From: Rhodospirillaceae bacterium SYSU D60007 | Lineage (GTDB): Bacteria; Pseudomonadota; Alphaproteobacteria; Reyranellales; Reyranellaceae | Direction: 5' to 3' | Assembly: GCA_003574685.1 (NCBI GenBank) | Contig: QOCQ01000010.1 | Span: forward strand, 114,734 to 178,733 | Length of the DNA: 64,000 nucleotides | Shown: positions 1 to 9,081 of the stretch, piece after piece | Position numbering within the stretch: position 1 is the first letter of the stretch | Layout: each line of letters opens with the position of its first letter | Notes under the pieces: generated by a model | What the model was told of the DNA's origin: nothing | Databases searched by the model: none | What the model saw: the letters and a program-made list of their open reading frames with translations, nothing else | Position numbers and translations under genes: made by a program

Positions 1-1
1 C

Positions 2-28
2 CGCTTCAGCTTCGGAACGCGGTTCTAG
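2..28 (+). CDS. C-terminal end of an outer-membrane beta-barrel protein, probably BamA
   Basis: The frame starting at base 2 reads RFSFGTRF and then stops at TAG (26-28). A C-terminal phenylalanine preceded by alternating aromatic/hydrophobic residues is the beta-signal of outer-membrane barrel proteins. In alphaproteobacteria bamA lies just upstream of lpxD and fabZ, so BamA (barrel assembly, outer membrane) is the likely identity. Only eight residues are visible, so another barrel protein cannot be excluded. The stop lies 30 bases before fabZ, leaving no room for lpxD between them. Confidence 0.5.
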   Translation, partial: RFSFGTRF

Positions 29-58
29 TGCCGCCGGCCGAAGCCCTGGATCGCCAAT

Positions 59-541
59 ATGAGTGATACGCAAGCCAAGGAGAGTACTGCGGGTGGCGTC
101 ATCGCCTCGGTCGATGTTCGCCGAATCGTGCAGATGATCCCCCACCGCTATCCAATGCTGCTGGTGGATCGGGTCGTTGATCTGCGGCTGGGCGAGAGCG
201 CGGTCGGGATCAAGAACGTCTCCATCAACGAGCCCTTCTTCCAGGGCCATTTTCCCGGCGCGCCGGTGATGCCCGGCGTGCTGCTCATCGAATCGATGGC
301 ACAGACCGCCGCCGTGCTGGTGGTGGCCACCATGGGTCCGGAAGCGGAAGGGAAGCTCGTCTACTTCATGTCAATTGACGGCGCGCGCTTCCGGCGTCCG
401 GTGGTGCCGGGCGACCGCATCGAGGTCAGGGTCCAGAAGCAGCAGGCGCGGCAGAGCGTGTGGAAGTTCTCGGGCAAGGTGATTGTCGACGGCAACGTGG
501 CCGCCGAAGCCACCTTCGCCGCCATGATCCGCGACCGCTGA
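59..541 (+). CDS. fabZ: 3-hydroxyacyl-[acyl-carrier-protein] dehydratase FabZ
   Basis: FabZ removes water from beta-hydroxyacyl-ACP in the cytoplasmic type II fatty-acid synthesis cycle. The 160-residue product has the usual length and the hot-dog fold signature. The catalytic histidine is His64 in [14 protein letters not shown] and the acidic partner is Glu78 in LLIESMAQ. The N-terminal [10 protein letters not shown] segment is also typical. The ATG start gives about 20 residues before the conserved core, normal for alphaproteobacteria. fabZ is usually inside lpxD-fabZ-lpxA-lpxB. Here it follows a probable bamA end and precedes an unrelated molybdoenzyme, so the lipid A genes are missing from this site. 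Confidence 0.97.
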   Translation: MSDTQAKESTAGGVIASVDVRRIVQMIPHRYPMLLVDRVVDLRLGESAVGIKNVSINEPFFQGHFPGAPVMPGVLLIESMAQTAAVLVVATMGPEAEGKLVYFMSIDGARFRRPVVPGDRIEVRVQKQQARQSVWKFSGKVIVDGNVAAEATFAAMIRDR

Positions 542-615
542 CCCGCTGCACTACTACGGCAGAACGCGAACAATAGGCCGCTCGACGCCCACCGGTATGG
601 TGCTAGGCTAGGCCA

Positions 616-2838
616 ATGACCTACGCGACCACCATTTATCAGCAGCCGCGGCGGGCGCCGCGGGCGGGCGAGACGATCGTCACCAGCACCTGCGGCCACA
701 ATTGCGGTGGGCGCTGCGTGGTGAATGCCCATGTCGCCGACGGGCGGATCGTGAAGATCTCGACTGACCCCGGCCGGTGGAACCCGGAGCTGCCGCCTCT
801 GCCGGCCTGCGCCCGCGGCGTGGGGCAGATCGAGCGCACCTATCATCCCGACCGCCTGAAATATCCCATGCGCCGCACCGGACCGCGCGGCTCGGGCCAG
901 TTTGAGCGCATCTCCTGGGACGAGGCGCTTGATACGGTCGCACGCGAGTTGCTGCGGGTGCGTACGCAATACGGCAACGCCGCCATTCTCGATGGCTCGC
1001 GCTCGGGCAGCCTGTCCATGCTGCATGGACGGGGAGCGGCCAAGCGCTTCCTGCACATGTTCGGCGGCTGCACCGATCTGTGGTCCAACATGTCAGCCGA
1101 AGCGGAAGTGTTCGCCGTACGCATGACGTTCGGCGCCAATGCCGACTACAAATCATCGGGACGCGAGCCGACCGACTACATCAATTCAAGGCTGATCCTG
1201 ATGTGGGGCTGGAGCCCGGCCGACGGCACCTTCGGGACCGGCACGCAGCGCTACCTGAAGTGGGCAAAGGAAAAGGGCGTGCGCATCGTCTGCGTCGATC
1301 CGCGGCGCACGCGCACCAGCAGCGCACTCGCCGACGAGCATATCTTCATCCGCCCCTCGACCGATGCCGCGGCACTGATCGCCATGGCATATGTGATTGT
1401 CAGCGAAGGCCTGCACGACCAGGCATATTGCGATCGCCACGTGCTGGGCTTCGACGAGGAGCACCTGCCGCCGGGTGCGCCAGCCGGAGCCTCATATCGC
1501 TCCTATCTGCTGGGCCTCAACGACGGCGTACCAAAGACGCCCGAATGGGCCAGCGGCATCACGGGTATTACGGCCGAAACGATCCGGCGGCTCGCGATAG
1601 AATTCGGTACCACCAAGCCCGCGGCGCTGCAGTGCGGCTATGCGCCAGGACGTACCGCCTTTGGCGAGCAGTTCCATCGTGCCGCCTATGCGCTGGCGGC
1701 CATCACGGGGAATATCGGCATTGCCGGCGGCAATTCCGGCGTCAGTAACGGCGCGACCGGCCGTGCCGGCATCCGCAGCCTGCCCACCGGCACCAATCCG
1801 ATCAATGCGCGTGTCTCCTCGCCGCTACTGGCCGATCTTCTGGCCCGCGGCAAAAGCGGCGGCTATCCGGCCGACATCAAGCTCATCTATTCGGCAGGTG
1901 GCGATCTGTTTAACCAGGCGCCCAACGCGAGGAAGATGGCCGCGTCACTGGAGGGCGTGGAGTTCATCGTGGCGCAGGATCACTTCCTGACGCCCACGGC
2001 GCGCCATGCCGACATCCTGCTGCCGGCCACCACGTTCTGGGAACGCAACGACGTGCACACGCCGTGGGCAGGCGCTGGCCACTATGCAATCTTCATGAGG
2101 CAGGCGATCGAGCCGATGTACGAGTGCCGCAACGATATCGACATCTTCGCCGACCTTGCCCGGCGCCTCGGCATTGAAGGCTACAACGATGTTGGGGAGC
2201 TCGACTGGCTGCGCGAACTCACGAAGGATGCGGTCGACGATTTCGAGACGTTCATGGAGAAGGGCGTCGCGCGCTTCCCGGCGCCCGAGGACGCGGTCGC
2301 CTTTGCACGGCAGATCCGCGACCCCGAGAACCACAGATTCTCGACGCCTTCGGGCAAGATCGAAATCTATTCGATGGCGATGGCGGCCAATCCGGATCCT
2401 TACGGGCTTGGTGCCATGCCACCGATCCCGACCTGGATCCCGCCGGTCGAGCCGGATGAGCGTTATCCGCTGAGCCTGTGCAGTCCCAAGTCCCGGGCCC
2501 GTACGCATTCGATCCACGGCAACCAGCCGGACCTGGCGCGGGTCGACCCCGACGATGTGTGGATCAACCCGGCGGACGCAAGGCCCCGTGGCATCAGGGA
2601 CGGCCAGCTCGTGCGCATCTTCAGCGCCCATGGTGCGACCGTGCTGCCGGCCAGGGTCACCGGCCGCATCGCACCCGGCGTGGTGGCGATCAAGGAAGGT
2701 GCCTGGTTCATGCCCGATGAAGGCGGCACCGACCGCAGCGGCTGCGCCAACGCCATCACCGCCGACCGCTCGGCGCCCTGCGGCGCCACCACCTACAACA
2801 CCAACCAGGTCGAGGTGGAGCCGGTGTCCCGAGCCTAG
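616..2838 (+). CDS. Molybdopterin-dependent oxidoreductase, DMSO reductase (DmsA-like) family
   Basis: This 740-residue protein is a catalytic subunit of the DMSO-reductase superfamily, binding bis-MGD molybdenum cofactor and probably one [4Fe-4S] cluster. The N-terminal cysteines Cys26, Cys30, Cys34 and Cys65 fit the cluster pattern. Ser160 (WSNMSAEAE) is the candidate Mo ligand by position. Stretches such as CVDPRRT, GFDEEHLPP and KTPEWASGITG resemble DmsA most closely. The N-terminus has no twin-arginine signal, and no DmsB-like ferredoxin or DmsC-like anchor gene is adjacent, so it may work as a soluble enzyme with an unknown redox partner. It replaces lpxA/lpxB in the usual order. The substrate cannot be read from the sequence. 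Confidence 0.88.
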   Translation: MTYATTIYQQPRRAPRAGETIVTSTCGHNCGGRCVVNAHVADGRIVKISTDPGRWNPELPPLPACARGVGQIERTYHPDRLKYPMRRTGPRGSGQFERISWDEALDTVARELLRVRTQYGNAAILDGSRSGSLSMLHGRGAAKRFLHMFGGCTDLWSNMSAEAEVFAVRMTFGANADYKSSGREPTDYINSRLILMWGWSPADGTFGTGTQRYLKWAKEKGVRIVCVDPRRTRTSSALADEHIFIRPSTDAAALIAMAYVIVSEGLHDQAYCDRHVLGFDEEHLPPGAPAGASYRSYLLGLNDGVPKTPEWASGITGITAETIRRLAIEFGTTKPAALQCGYAPGRTAFGEQFHRAAYALAAITGNIGIAGGNSGVSNGATGRAGIRSLPTGTNPINARVSSPLLADLLARGKSGGYPADIKLIYSAGGDLFNQAPNARKMAASLEGVEFIVAQDHFLTPTARHADILLPATTFWERNDVHTPWAGAGHYAIFMRQAIEPMYECRNDIDIFADLARRLGIEGYNDVGELDWLRELTKDAVDDFETFMEKGVARFPAPEDAVAFARQIRDPENHRFSTPSGKIEIYSMAMAANPDPYGLGAMPPIPTWIPPVEPDERYPLSLCSPKSRARTHSIHGNQPDLARVDPDDVWINPADARPRGIRDGQLVRIFSAHGATVLPARVTGRIAPGVVAIKEGAWFMPDEGGTDRSGCANAITADRSAPCGATTYNTNQVEVEPVSRA

Positions 2839-3035
2839 TTCAGGAGCACCGCGGCGAAGACGGCGGCGGCCAGCGCGCACAATAGCAGGCGGAGCAGTCC
2901 GCGTCCGGCGCGCATGAGAAACGGGCCGTTGTCATTGGCCGGCGCGGCAATCCGCACCACGCTCCTTGGACCTCGATACGCTGCCGGGCCGACACCGCCC
3001 GGCTGTTCCCGCCGCCGATAGTCGAAGGCCGCCAT
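2835..3035 (-). CDS. Small hypothetical protein with a C-terminal membrane segment
   Basis: A 66-residue product is predicted. It begins MAAFDYRRREQPGG and carries APANDNGPF in the middle. It ends in one hydrophobic helix, LLRLLLCALAAAVFAAVLL, which is probably a membrane anchor. Its stop codon overlaps the convergent stop of the molybdoenzyme by two bases. It lies 23 bases upstream of the gltA stop codon on the same strand. A PANDN-type motif recurs in short alphaproteobacterial proteins of unknown role. It could be a chance frame in GC-rich DNA. Confidence 0.45.
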   Translation of the reverse strand: MAAFDYRRREQPGGVGPAAYRGPRSVVRIAAPANDNGPFLMRAGRGLLRLLLCALAAAVFAAVLLN

Positions 3036-3058
3036 GGTCGCTGCCGCTCCCGTCGGGA

Positions 3059-4360
3059 TTACTTGCGCGCGTGAATCGGAACGTAGGGACGCTCGGTCTG
3101 GCCGGTATAGAGCTGCCGCGGCCGGCCGATCTTGGACTGCGGATCCTCGACCATCTCCCGCCACTGCGCGATCCAGCCCACGGTGCGAGCCACGGCGAAC
3201 AGCACCGTGAACATGCTGACCGGAATGCCGATCGCCCGGAAGATGATGCCGGAGTAGAAGTCGACGTTGGGGTAAAGCTTCTTCGAGACGAAGTAATCGT
3301 CCTTGAGCGCGATCTGCTCCATCTCCATGGCAAGATCTAGCAGCGGGTCGCCCTTGAAGCCGAGCGACGCCAGGACCTCGTGGCAGGTCGTGCGCATCAC
3401 TGTAGCACGCGGATCATAGTTCTTGTAGACGCGGTGGCCAAAACCCATCAGCCGCGTGTGATCGTTCTTGTCCTTCACGCGCGACAGGAAGGTCTGAATG
3501 TTCTTCCTGTCGCCGATGTGCTGCAGCATGTTCAGCACAGCTTCGTTGGCGCCGCCATGGCTGGGGCCCCACAGCGAAGCGATGCCAGCGGCGATGCAGG
3601 CGAACGGATTGGCGCCCGACGAGCCAGCCAGCCGCACCGTCGAGGTCGAAGCGTTCTGCTCGTGGTCGGCGTGCAGCATCAGGATGCGGTCCATCGCCTT
3701 TTCGATGACCGGGTTGACCACGTACTCCTCGGCCGGCACACCGAACAGCAGGCGCAGGAAATTGCCGGCGTAGCTGAGGTTGTTCTGCGGATACATGAAT
3801 GGCTGGCCGACCGAGTACTTGTAGGCCCAGGCCGCGATCGTCGGCATCTTGGCAATCAGGCGATGGGCCGAGATCATCCGCTGGTGCGGATCGTTGATGT
3901 CGAGCGAGTCGTGATAGAAGGCCGAGAGCGCGCCCACGACGCCGCAGCAAACCGCCATCGGATGCGCATCGCGGCGAAAACCACGATAGAAGGTCGCGAT
4001 CTGCTCGTGCAGCATGGTGTGCCGGCTGATCGTGTGGATGAAGTCCGCCTTCTCGTCGGCGGTCGGCAGGTCGCCGTTCAGGAGCAGGTAGGCGACTTCC
4101 ATGAAGTCGCTGCGCTCGGCCAGTTCGGCAATGTTGTAGCCGCGATGCAGCAGGATGCCGGCGTCGCCGTCGATATAGGTGATCTTCGATTCGCACGAGC
4201 CGGTCGAAGTGAAGCCGGGATCATAGGTGAACATCCCGGTCTCGCCATAGAGCTTGCGCACGTCGATGACGTCAGGGCCCGTCGTCCCGGCCAGAACCGG
4301 AAACTTCCAGTTCTTGCCCGTCGAGTCGTCGGTAAGCGTAACGGACCTGTTGCTGCTCAT
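3059..4360 (-). CDS. gltA: Citrate synthase (type II)
   Basis: GltA condenses oxaloacetate and acetyl-CoA to citrate, entering the TCA cycle. The 433-residue length matches the hexameric Gram-negative type. The catalytic triad is visible as His268 (GPSHGGANE), His309 ([13 protein letters not shown]) and Asp367 (PNVDFYSG). The ATG start gives a conventional N-terminus (MSSNRSVTL). It is transcribed downstream of gltX on the same strand, with a 158-base gap that may hold its own promoter. The gltX-gltA order is the common alphaproteobacterial arrangement. Confidence 0.98.
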   Translation of the reverse strand: MSSNRSVTLTDDSTGKNWKFPVLAGTTGPDVIDVRKLYGETGMFTYDPGFTSTGSCESKITYIDGDAGILLHRGYNIAELAERSDFMEVAYLLLNGDLPTADEKADFIHTISRHTMLHEQIATFYRGFRRDAHPMAVCCGVVGALSAFYHDSLDINDPHQRMISAHRLIAKMPTIAAWAYKYSVGQPFMYPQNNLSYAGNFLRLLFGVPAEEYVVNPVIEKAMDRILMLHADHEQNASTSTVRLAGSSGANPFACIAAGIASLWGPSHGGANEAVLNMLQHIGDRKNIQTFLSRVKDKNDHTRLMGFGHRVYKNYDPRATVMRTTCHEVLASLGFKGDPLLDLAMEMEQIALKDDYFVSKKLYPNVDFYSGIIFRAIGIPVSMFTVLFAVARTVGWIAQWREMVEDPQSKIGRPRQLYTGQTERPYVPIHARK

Positions 4361-4518
4361 GGCGTCACCTGCTGTCTGAGCGCGGTAGCTGCGCAGGGGC
4401 TGCGGCCGATTCCGTGTCCCGAAACTGCCCGCTGCCCTGCGCGCGATGGAAATCGCAGCACCCTAACAAGCCGTCCCGGCCGGCGCAATTCTGTCAGTCC
4501 TGCTGACGCGAAGCGGCG

Positions 4519-5916
4519 TCAGGCAGCGGCGGCCCGCAGCCGTATCAACGACTCCTCGCGGCCCAGGATGCTCAGCACCTCGAAGATGCCGGGCGATACG
4601 GTCGATCCTGTCAGCGCCACGCGCAGCGGCTGGGCGACCTGCCCAAGCTTGATGCCGGCGCTTTCGGCGAAGGCCTTCACGGTCGATTCCAGCGCCGGCT
4701 CGGTCCAGGGTGCAGGCTCCAGCGCCGCCGCCACGCCGGCGATCACGCCCCTGGCCGCAGGTGTCAGCAGCGCAGCCGCTTTCTCTTCAGCCGGCGGCGC
4801 GCCGCTGCGGGCGTAGAACGCCAGGCCCGCGGACAGCTCGACCAGCGTTCGCGAGCGCTGCTTGACACCATTGATGCCGCGCGCAATGCGCTCGCGCGCC
4901 GCGTCCGACAGCGGTTCACCGATCAGTCTGCCGATCGCCGGCAGCACGAGCGGCAGCAGATCCGCATCGGGGGTCTCGCGCAGATAGTGGGCATTCAGGC
5001 TGGTCAGCTTGGCGAAGTCGAAGCGGGCAGGGGACTGGCCGACGTGTTCCAGGTCGAACCACTGGATAGCCTGGGTGGTGGAGATGATCTCGTCGTCGCC
5101 GTGGCTCCAGCCCAGCCGCAGCAGATAGTTGCGCAGCGCCGCCGGCAGATAGCCCATGTCGCGGTAGGCATCGACGCCGAGCGCCCCATGGCGCTTCGAC
5201 AGCTTGGCACCGTCCGGGCCATGGATCAGAGGGATGTGCGCGAACTCGGGAACCTGCCAGCCCAGCGCGTTGTAGAGCTGGACCTGCCGGAAGGTGTTGG
5301 TGTGATGATCGGCGCCGCGGATCACGTGCGTGATGCCCATGTCGTGATCATCAACCACGACCGACAGCATGTAGACGGGCGTGCCGTCGGATCGCAGCAG
5401 CACCATGTCGTCGAGCTGTGCGTTCTGCACGGTCACCTTGCCCAGGACCTGGTCGATGACGACGGTTTCACCTTCCTGCGGCGCCTTGAGCCGGACCACC
5501 GGCTTCACCCCGGCCGGGGCTTCGCGCGGGTCGCGGTCGCGCCAGCGGCCGTCGTAGCGCATTGGCCGGTTCTCACGCCGGGCCTGTTCGCGCATCTCCT
5601 CCAGCTCCTGGGGCGTGGCGTAGCAGTGGTATGCCTTTCCTTCGGCCAGCAATTGCTGCGCGACTTCGGCGTGCCGCGCGGCACGGCTGAACTGGTAGAT
5701 GATGTCGCCGTCCCAATCGAGGCCCAGCCACGAAAGACCATCGAGGATGGCGTCGATCGCTTCGGCGGTAGAGCGCTGCCGGTCGGTATCTTCAACGCGC
5801 AGCAGGTAGCGGCCGCCGTGCCGGCGCGCGTAAAGCCAGTTGAAGAGGGCGGTGCGGGCGCCGCCAATATGCAGGAAGCCGGTTGGCGAGGGCGCGAAAC
5901 GGGTTACAACAGTCAT
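4519..5916 (-). CDS. gltX: Glutamyl-tRNA synthetase
   Basis: GltX charges tRNA-Glu with glutamate, and possibly tRNA-Gln in organisms using GatCAB. It is a class I synthetase of 465 residues with the HIGH-type motif HIGGA at residue 16 and the KMSKS-type motif KLSKRHG. The start at 5916 ([13 protein letters not shown]) was chosen because the family begins just before RFAPSPTG. A longer frame upstream adds 21 unconserved residues. It lies between divergent comEC and co-oriented gltA. Confidence 0.97.
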   Translation of the reverse strand: MTVVTRFAPSPTGFLHIGGARTALFNWLYARRHGGRYLLRVEDTDRQRSTAEAIDAILDGLSWLGLDWDGDIIYQFSRAARHAEVAQQLLAEGKAYHCYATPQELEEMREQARRENRPMRYDGRWRDRDPREAPAGVKPVVRLKAPQEGETVVIDQVLGKVTVQNAQLDDMVLLRSDGTPVYMLSVVVDDHDMGITHVIRGADHHTNTFRQVQLYNALGWQVPEFAHIPLIHGPDGAKLSKRHGALGVDAYRDMGYLPAALRNYLLRLGWSHGDDEIISTTQAIQWFDLEHVGQSPARFDFAKLTSLNAHYLRETPDADLLPLVLPAIGRLIGEPLSDAARERIARGINGVKQRSRTLVELSAGLAFYARSGAPPAEEKAAALLTPAARGVIAGVAAALEPAPWTEPALESTVKAFAESAGIKLGQVAQPLRVALTGSTVSPGIFEVLSILGREESLIRLRAAAA

Positions 5917-6073
5917 GGATCCAACGATGCTGGGGACAAACCGCGGGACTGAATGGCACGGCGGCCCCGCTTTGGTCACAAACGGCGGGGTAGCATAAGA
6001 ATCATGCCCTGTCAGTCAAAGCGCTGACACCGGGCAGTCGTGGGGGGATACCAACATCGCACTGCCAGCCGCC

Positions 6074-8221
6074 ATGGGCCGCATTGCCGGGCTGCCATCA
6101 GGCGCCGTCGCTGTGCTCGCGCGGCGTTTGGAGGCGGAGCGCGAGCGATGGGCCTTGTGGCTTCCCGTCGCACTGGGGATGGGTATCGCCCTCTACTTCG
6201 AGCTGCCGTTCGAACCGCCCTCATGGCTGGGACCTGTCATTGCGGGCTTTGGGCTCGTACTGCTGTGGACCAGCCTTGGCGTGGCAAGCCTGCGTCCCCT
6301 GGCGCTGGGCGTGGCGGTCTTCGGTGTCGGTCTGGCGGCGGTGACCTGGCGCGCCGAAAGTGCGGCGGCGCCGGTGTTGGCACGCGGCTATGGCCCGGCG
6401 GCCGTGCACGGCCGCGTCGTCGAGGTTACGCTGCTGCCGGCGGGCAGGCGCGTGATTCTCGAAGACGTCGTGCTGCGGGGCGTGGCGCCGGAAGAAACGC
6501 CAGCGCGCGTCCGCGTTTCCCTGCTGAGGGGCGGGGCTGATCGTGTCGCCGTTGGTGACCGGATCTCGGTGCCCGCCATGCTGTCGCCGCCACCCGGACC
6601 GGCCGCGCCGGGCGCCTTCGACTTCCAGCGCTTCGCCTGGTTCGCTCGCATTGGCGCCGTGGGCTATGCTCATGCGGCACCCACGGTCCTGGAGCAGGGT
6701 CAGCCGTCAGGCCTGGTGATGTGGCTGGACGAGCTGCGTCGCCGTTTGAGCGCGCGCATTCTCGCGGTGGTGCCGGGCGACGCCGGAGCCATGGCGGCGG
6801 CCCTGATCACCGGCGACCAGACCGGCATCTCGCGCGACACGATGCAGGCAATGCGCGACTCGGGTCTGGCACATCTGCTGTCGATCTCCGGCTTGCACAT
6901 CACTTTTGCAGCAGTCCTGGTGATGGGGCTGGTGCGCTACGGTCTCGCGGCGGTGCCGTGGCTGGCGCTGCGCTTTCCGGTCAAGAAATGGGCGGCGGTG
7001 GCCGGCATCGGCGGCGCATTGTTCTACATGCTGTTGGCAGGCGCGCCGGTCCCGGCCCAACGGGCCTTTCTGATGCTGGCCATCGTGCTGCTGGGCGTGC
7101 TTGTGGACCGCATGGCCCTCACCATGCGGCTGGTGTGTTGGGCCGCGGTTGTCATCCTGCTGCTCCTGCCGGAAAGCCTGGTGGGTGCGAGTTTCCAGCT
7201 CTCGTTCGCGGCGGTCGTGGGGCTCGTTGCTGCATGGGAGGCCTGGCAGGCGTGGCGCAGGCGATGGGCTGACCGGCCGCCGACGCCGGCAGGCCGGGTC
7301 ATGGCGTGGATCGGGGCCTCGCTGTTCACGACGCTGGTCGCCAGCATCGCCACGGCGGGATTCTCCGCCTACCATTTCAACCGGCTGAGCCTGGTCGGTA
7401 TCTTCGCCAATCTCATTGCCGTGCCGCTGACGGGCATCTGGGCGATTCCCTGCGGCCTGGCGGCGCTGCTGTTGCTGCCCCTGGGCCTTGAAGCGGTTGC
7501 CCTGGTGCCGATGGGCTGGGGCGTGGAGGCCATTATCGCGATCGCGCGCGAGGCTGCGGCGTGGCCGGCCGCCGCGACGATCACGCCGGCGTTGCCGGGT
7601 GCCTCCCTGTGGTTGCTGACGCTGGGCGGCCTGTGGCTTTGCCTGTGGCGTACGTCGTGGCGCTTCTGGGGCCTGGCACCGGTTGTCTGTGCGCTTCTGC
7701 TGGGATGGTTCCACCGTCCGCCCGACCTGCTGGTCAGTGCCGATGCGCGGCTTGTCGGCATAAGGGACGCAAGCGGCGGCATGCTTCTCTCGACGGTACG
7801 CGCCGAGCGCTTTACGGCTGAAAGCTGGGTGCGTCGGGCCGGGGCCGATCACGCCGATCTGTGGCCGGTGGATGCGCAAAGCGCCGATGGCCGGCTGCGG
7901 TGCGATGCGCTGGGCTGTCTGTACCGCGGCAGCGGCGGCCAGCAGGTCGCGATCGCGCGCAGCGTCGAGGCGCTAGCCGATGATTGCTCTGGCGCCGATG
8001 TCCTGCTGTCCCTTGTCCCGGTGCGCCGTCGCTGCCCCGGTGTCCGGCATGTCGTTGACCGCTTCGACATCTGGCGCAACGGCGCCCATGTCCTGTGGCT
8101 GGACAGCGGCGGTGGCGTGCGCATCGAAAACACGCGCTGGGCCCGTGGCGAGCGGCCCTGGGTGCCCAGGCCCGAAACGCGCCCGCGCCCCGCCTCTAGG
8201 CCGGTTTCGGCAAAGCGCTAG
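6074..8221 (+). CDS. comEC: ComEC/Rec2-family competence membrane protein
   Basis: ComEC proteins form the inner-membrane channel that passes single-stranded DNA into the cytoplasm in natural transformation. The 715-residue product starts with two hydrophobic segments and an OB-fold-like DUF4131 region. The core competence domain follows, with the signature AHLLSISGLHIT and many membrane helices. The C-terminal part (about residues 550-715) is a shortened beta-lactamase-like region. In alphaproteobacteria comEC is commonly retained between gltX and lexA without the rest of a competence system, so the window does not show that the cell is competent. It converges on lexA with a 3-base gap. Confidence 0.9.
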   Translation: MGRIAGLPSGAVAVLARRLEAERERWALWLPVALGMGIALYFELPFEPPSWLGPVIAGFGLVLLWTSLGVASLRPLALGVAVFGVGLAAVTWRAESAAAPVLARGYGPAAVHGRVVEVTLLPAGRRVILEDVVLRGVAPEETPARVRVSLLRGGADRVAVGDRISVPAMLSPPPGPAAPGAFDFQRFAWFARIGAVGYAHAAPTVLEQGQPSGLVMWLDELRRRLSARILAVVPGDAGAMAAALITGDQTGISRDTMQAMRDSGLAHLLSISGLHITFAAVLVMGLVRYGLAAVPWLALRFPVKKWAAVAGIGGALFYMLLAGAPVPAQRAFLMLAIVLLGVLVDRMALTMRLVCWAAVVILLLLPESLVGASFQLSFAAVVGLVAAWEAWQAWRRRWADRPPTPAGRVMAWIGASLFTTLVASIATAGFSAYHFNRLSLVGIFANLIAVPLTGIWAIPCGLAALLLLPLGLEAVALVPMGWGVEAIIAIAREAAAWPAAATITPALPGASLWLLTLGGLWLCLWRTSWRFWGLAPVVCALLLGWFHRPPDLLVSADARLVGIRDASGGMLLSTVRAERFTAESWVRRAGADHADLWPVDAQSADGRLRCDALGCLYRGSGGQQVAIARSVEALADDCSGADVLLSLVPVRRRCPGVRHVVDRFDIWRNGAHVLWLDSGGGVRIENTRWARGERPWVPRPETRPRPASRPVSAKR

Positions 8222-8224
8222 TTG

Positions 8225-8986
8225 TCAGAACTTGCGGTAGAGACCGACCAGGCGTCCTTGCACCTTGACCCTGTCGGGGCCAAAGATCCGCGTCTCGTAC
8301 CGCGGATTTGCCGGCTCGAGCGCGATCGATGCGCCCTTGCGCCGCAGGCGCTTGAGGGTGGCCTCGGTGTCATCGACCAGGGCCACAACGATGCTGCCAT
8401 TTTCCGCCGTGTCGCCGCTGCGGATGATAGCAATATCGCCGTCATTGATGCCGGCCTCGATCATCGAATCGCCTTCGACTTGCAGGCAGTAATGCGCGCC
8501 CTTGCCCAGCAGCGACACCGGCACGTCGATGGTCGTGGTGTTATCGCGCAGCGCCTCGATCGGCGTGCCCGCCGCGATCTTGCCGTAGAGCGGCAGGGAA
8601 AGCGCCGCCGCCTCGTTGGCCGGCACCAGCGCCCCGGGCAGGGTGGGGCGGAAGTCTCCCTTGATGACCTGCGGCACAAAGCTCGAACCGGCTTCGCGCA
8701 TGCCGATGTTGGCGGCGGCGCGGCCGGCCGCCGGCGCATAGGCCGGATCCGGCAGATGCGGCACGGCCGCGGCTTCCGGCAGCTTGATGACCTGAAGCGC
8801 GCGGGCGCGATGCGCCAGGCGCCGCAGGAAACCCCGCTCTTCAAGCCCGGTGATCAGCCGGTGAATGCCGGACTTGGAGCGCAGCTTCAGCGCTTCCTTC
8901 ATCTCGTCGAAAGAAGGGGATACGCCGTCTTCGTTGAGCCGCTTGTTGATGAAAACAAGCAGCTCGTACTGTTTGCGGGTCAGCAC
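8225..8986 (-). CDS. lexA: SOS repressor LexA
   Basis: LexA represses DNA-damage genes and cleaves itself when RecA is activated. The N-terminal winged helix reads [16 protein letters not shown], then [19 protein letters not shown], the alphaproteobacterial type. The C-terminal S24 peptidase domain has the nucleophile in [10 protein letters not shown] and the general-base lysine in EATLKRL. The family starts at LTRKQ, so the GTG at 8984-8986 was chosen (253 residues). An upstream GTG at 9043 would add 19 residues and cover the promoter. A LexA box sits upstream, so autoregulation is expected. Confidence 0.95.
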   Translation of the reverse strand: MLTRKQYELLVFINKRLNEDGVSPSFDEMKEALKLRSKSGIHRLITGLEERGFLRRLAHRARALQVIKLPEAAAVPHLPDPAYAPAAGRAAANIGMREAGSSFVPQVIKGDFRPTLPGALVPANEAAALSLPLYGKIAAGTPIEALRDNTTTIDVPVSLLGKGAHYCLQVEGDSMIEAGINDGDIAIIRSGDTAENGSIVVALVDDTEATLKRLRRKGASIALEPANPRYETRIFGPDRVKVQGRLVGLYRKF

Positions 8987-9045
8987 TTTGGCCCTCGCTC
9001 CTGATCTGCCACCTGATCTGGAATAAAACCAGAACAGATCCACAT

Positions 9046-9060
9046 GTTCTAGTTTGGTTC
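9046..9060 (-). promoter_or_regulatory. LexA (SOS) box upstream of lexA
   Basis: The bases GTTC (9046-9049) and GTTC (9057-9060) are separated by exactly seven bases. This direct repeat GTTC-N7-GTTC is the established alphaproteobacterial LexA operator. It lies about 60 bases upstream of the chosen lexA start and in the gap between moeA and lexA. It therefore probably gives lexA its own damage-inducible promoter. Confidence 0.85.
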
Positions 9061-9081
9061 GTGGAAAAGATCAAGAGCCGA

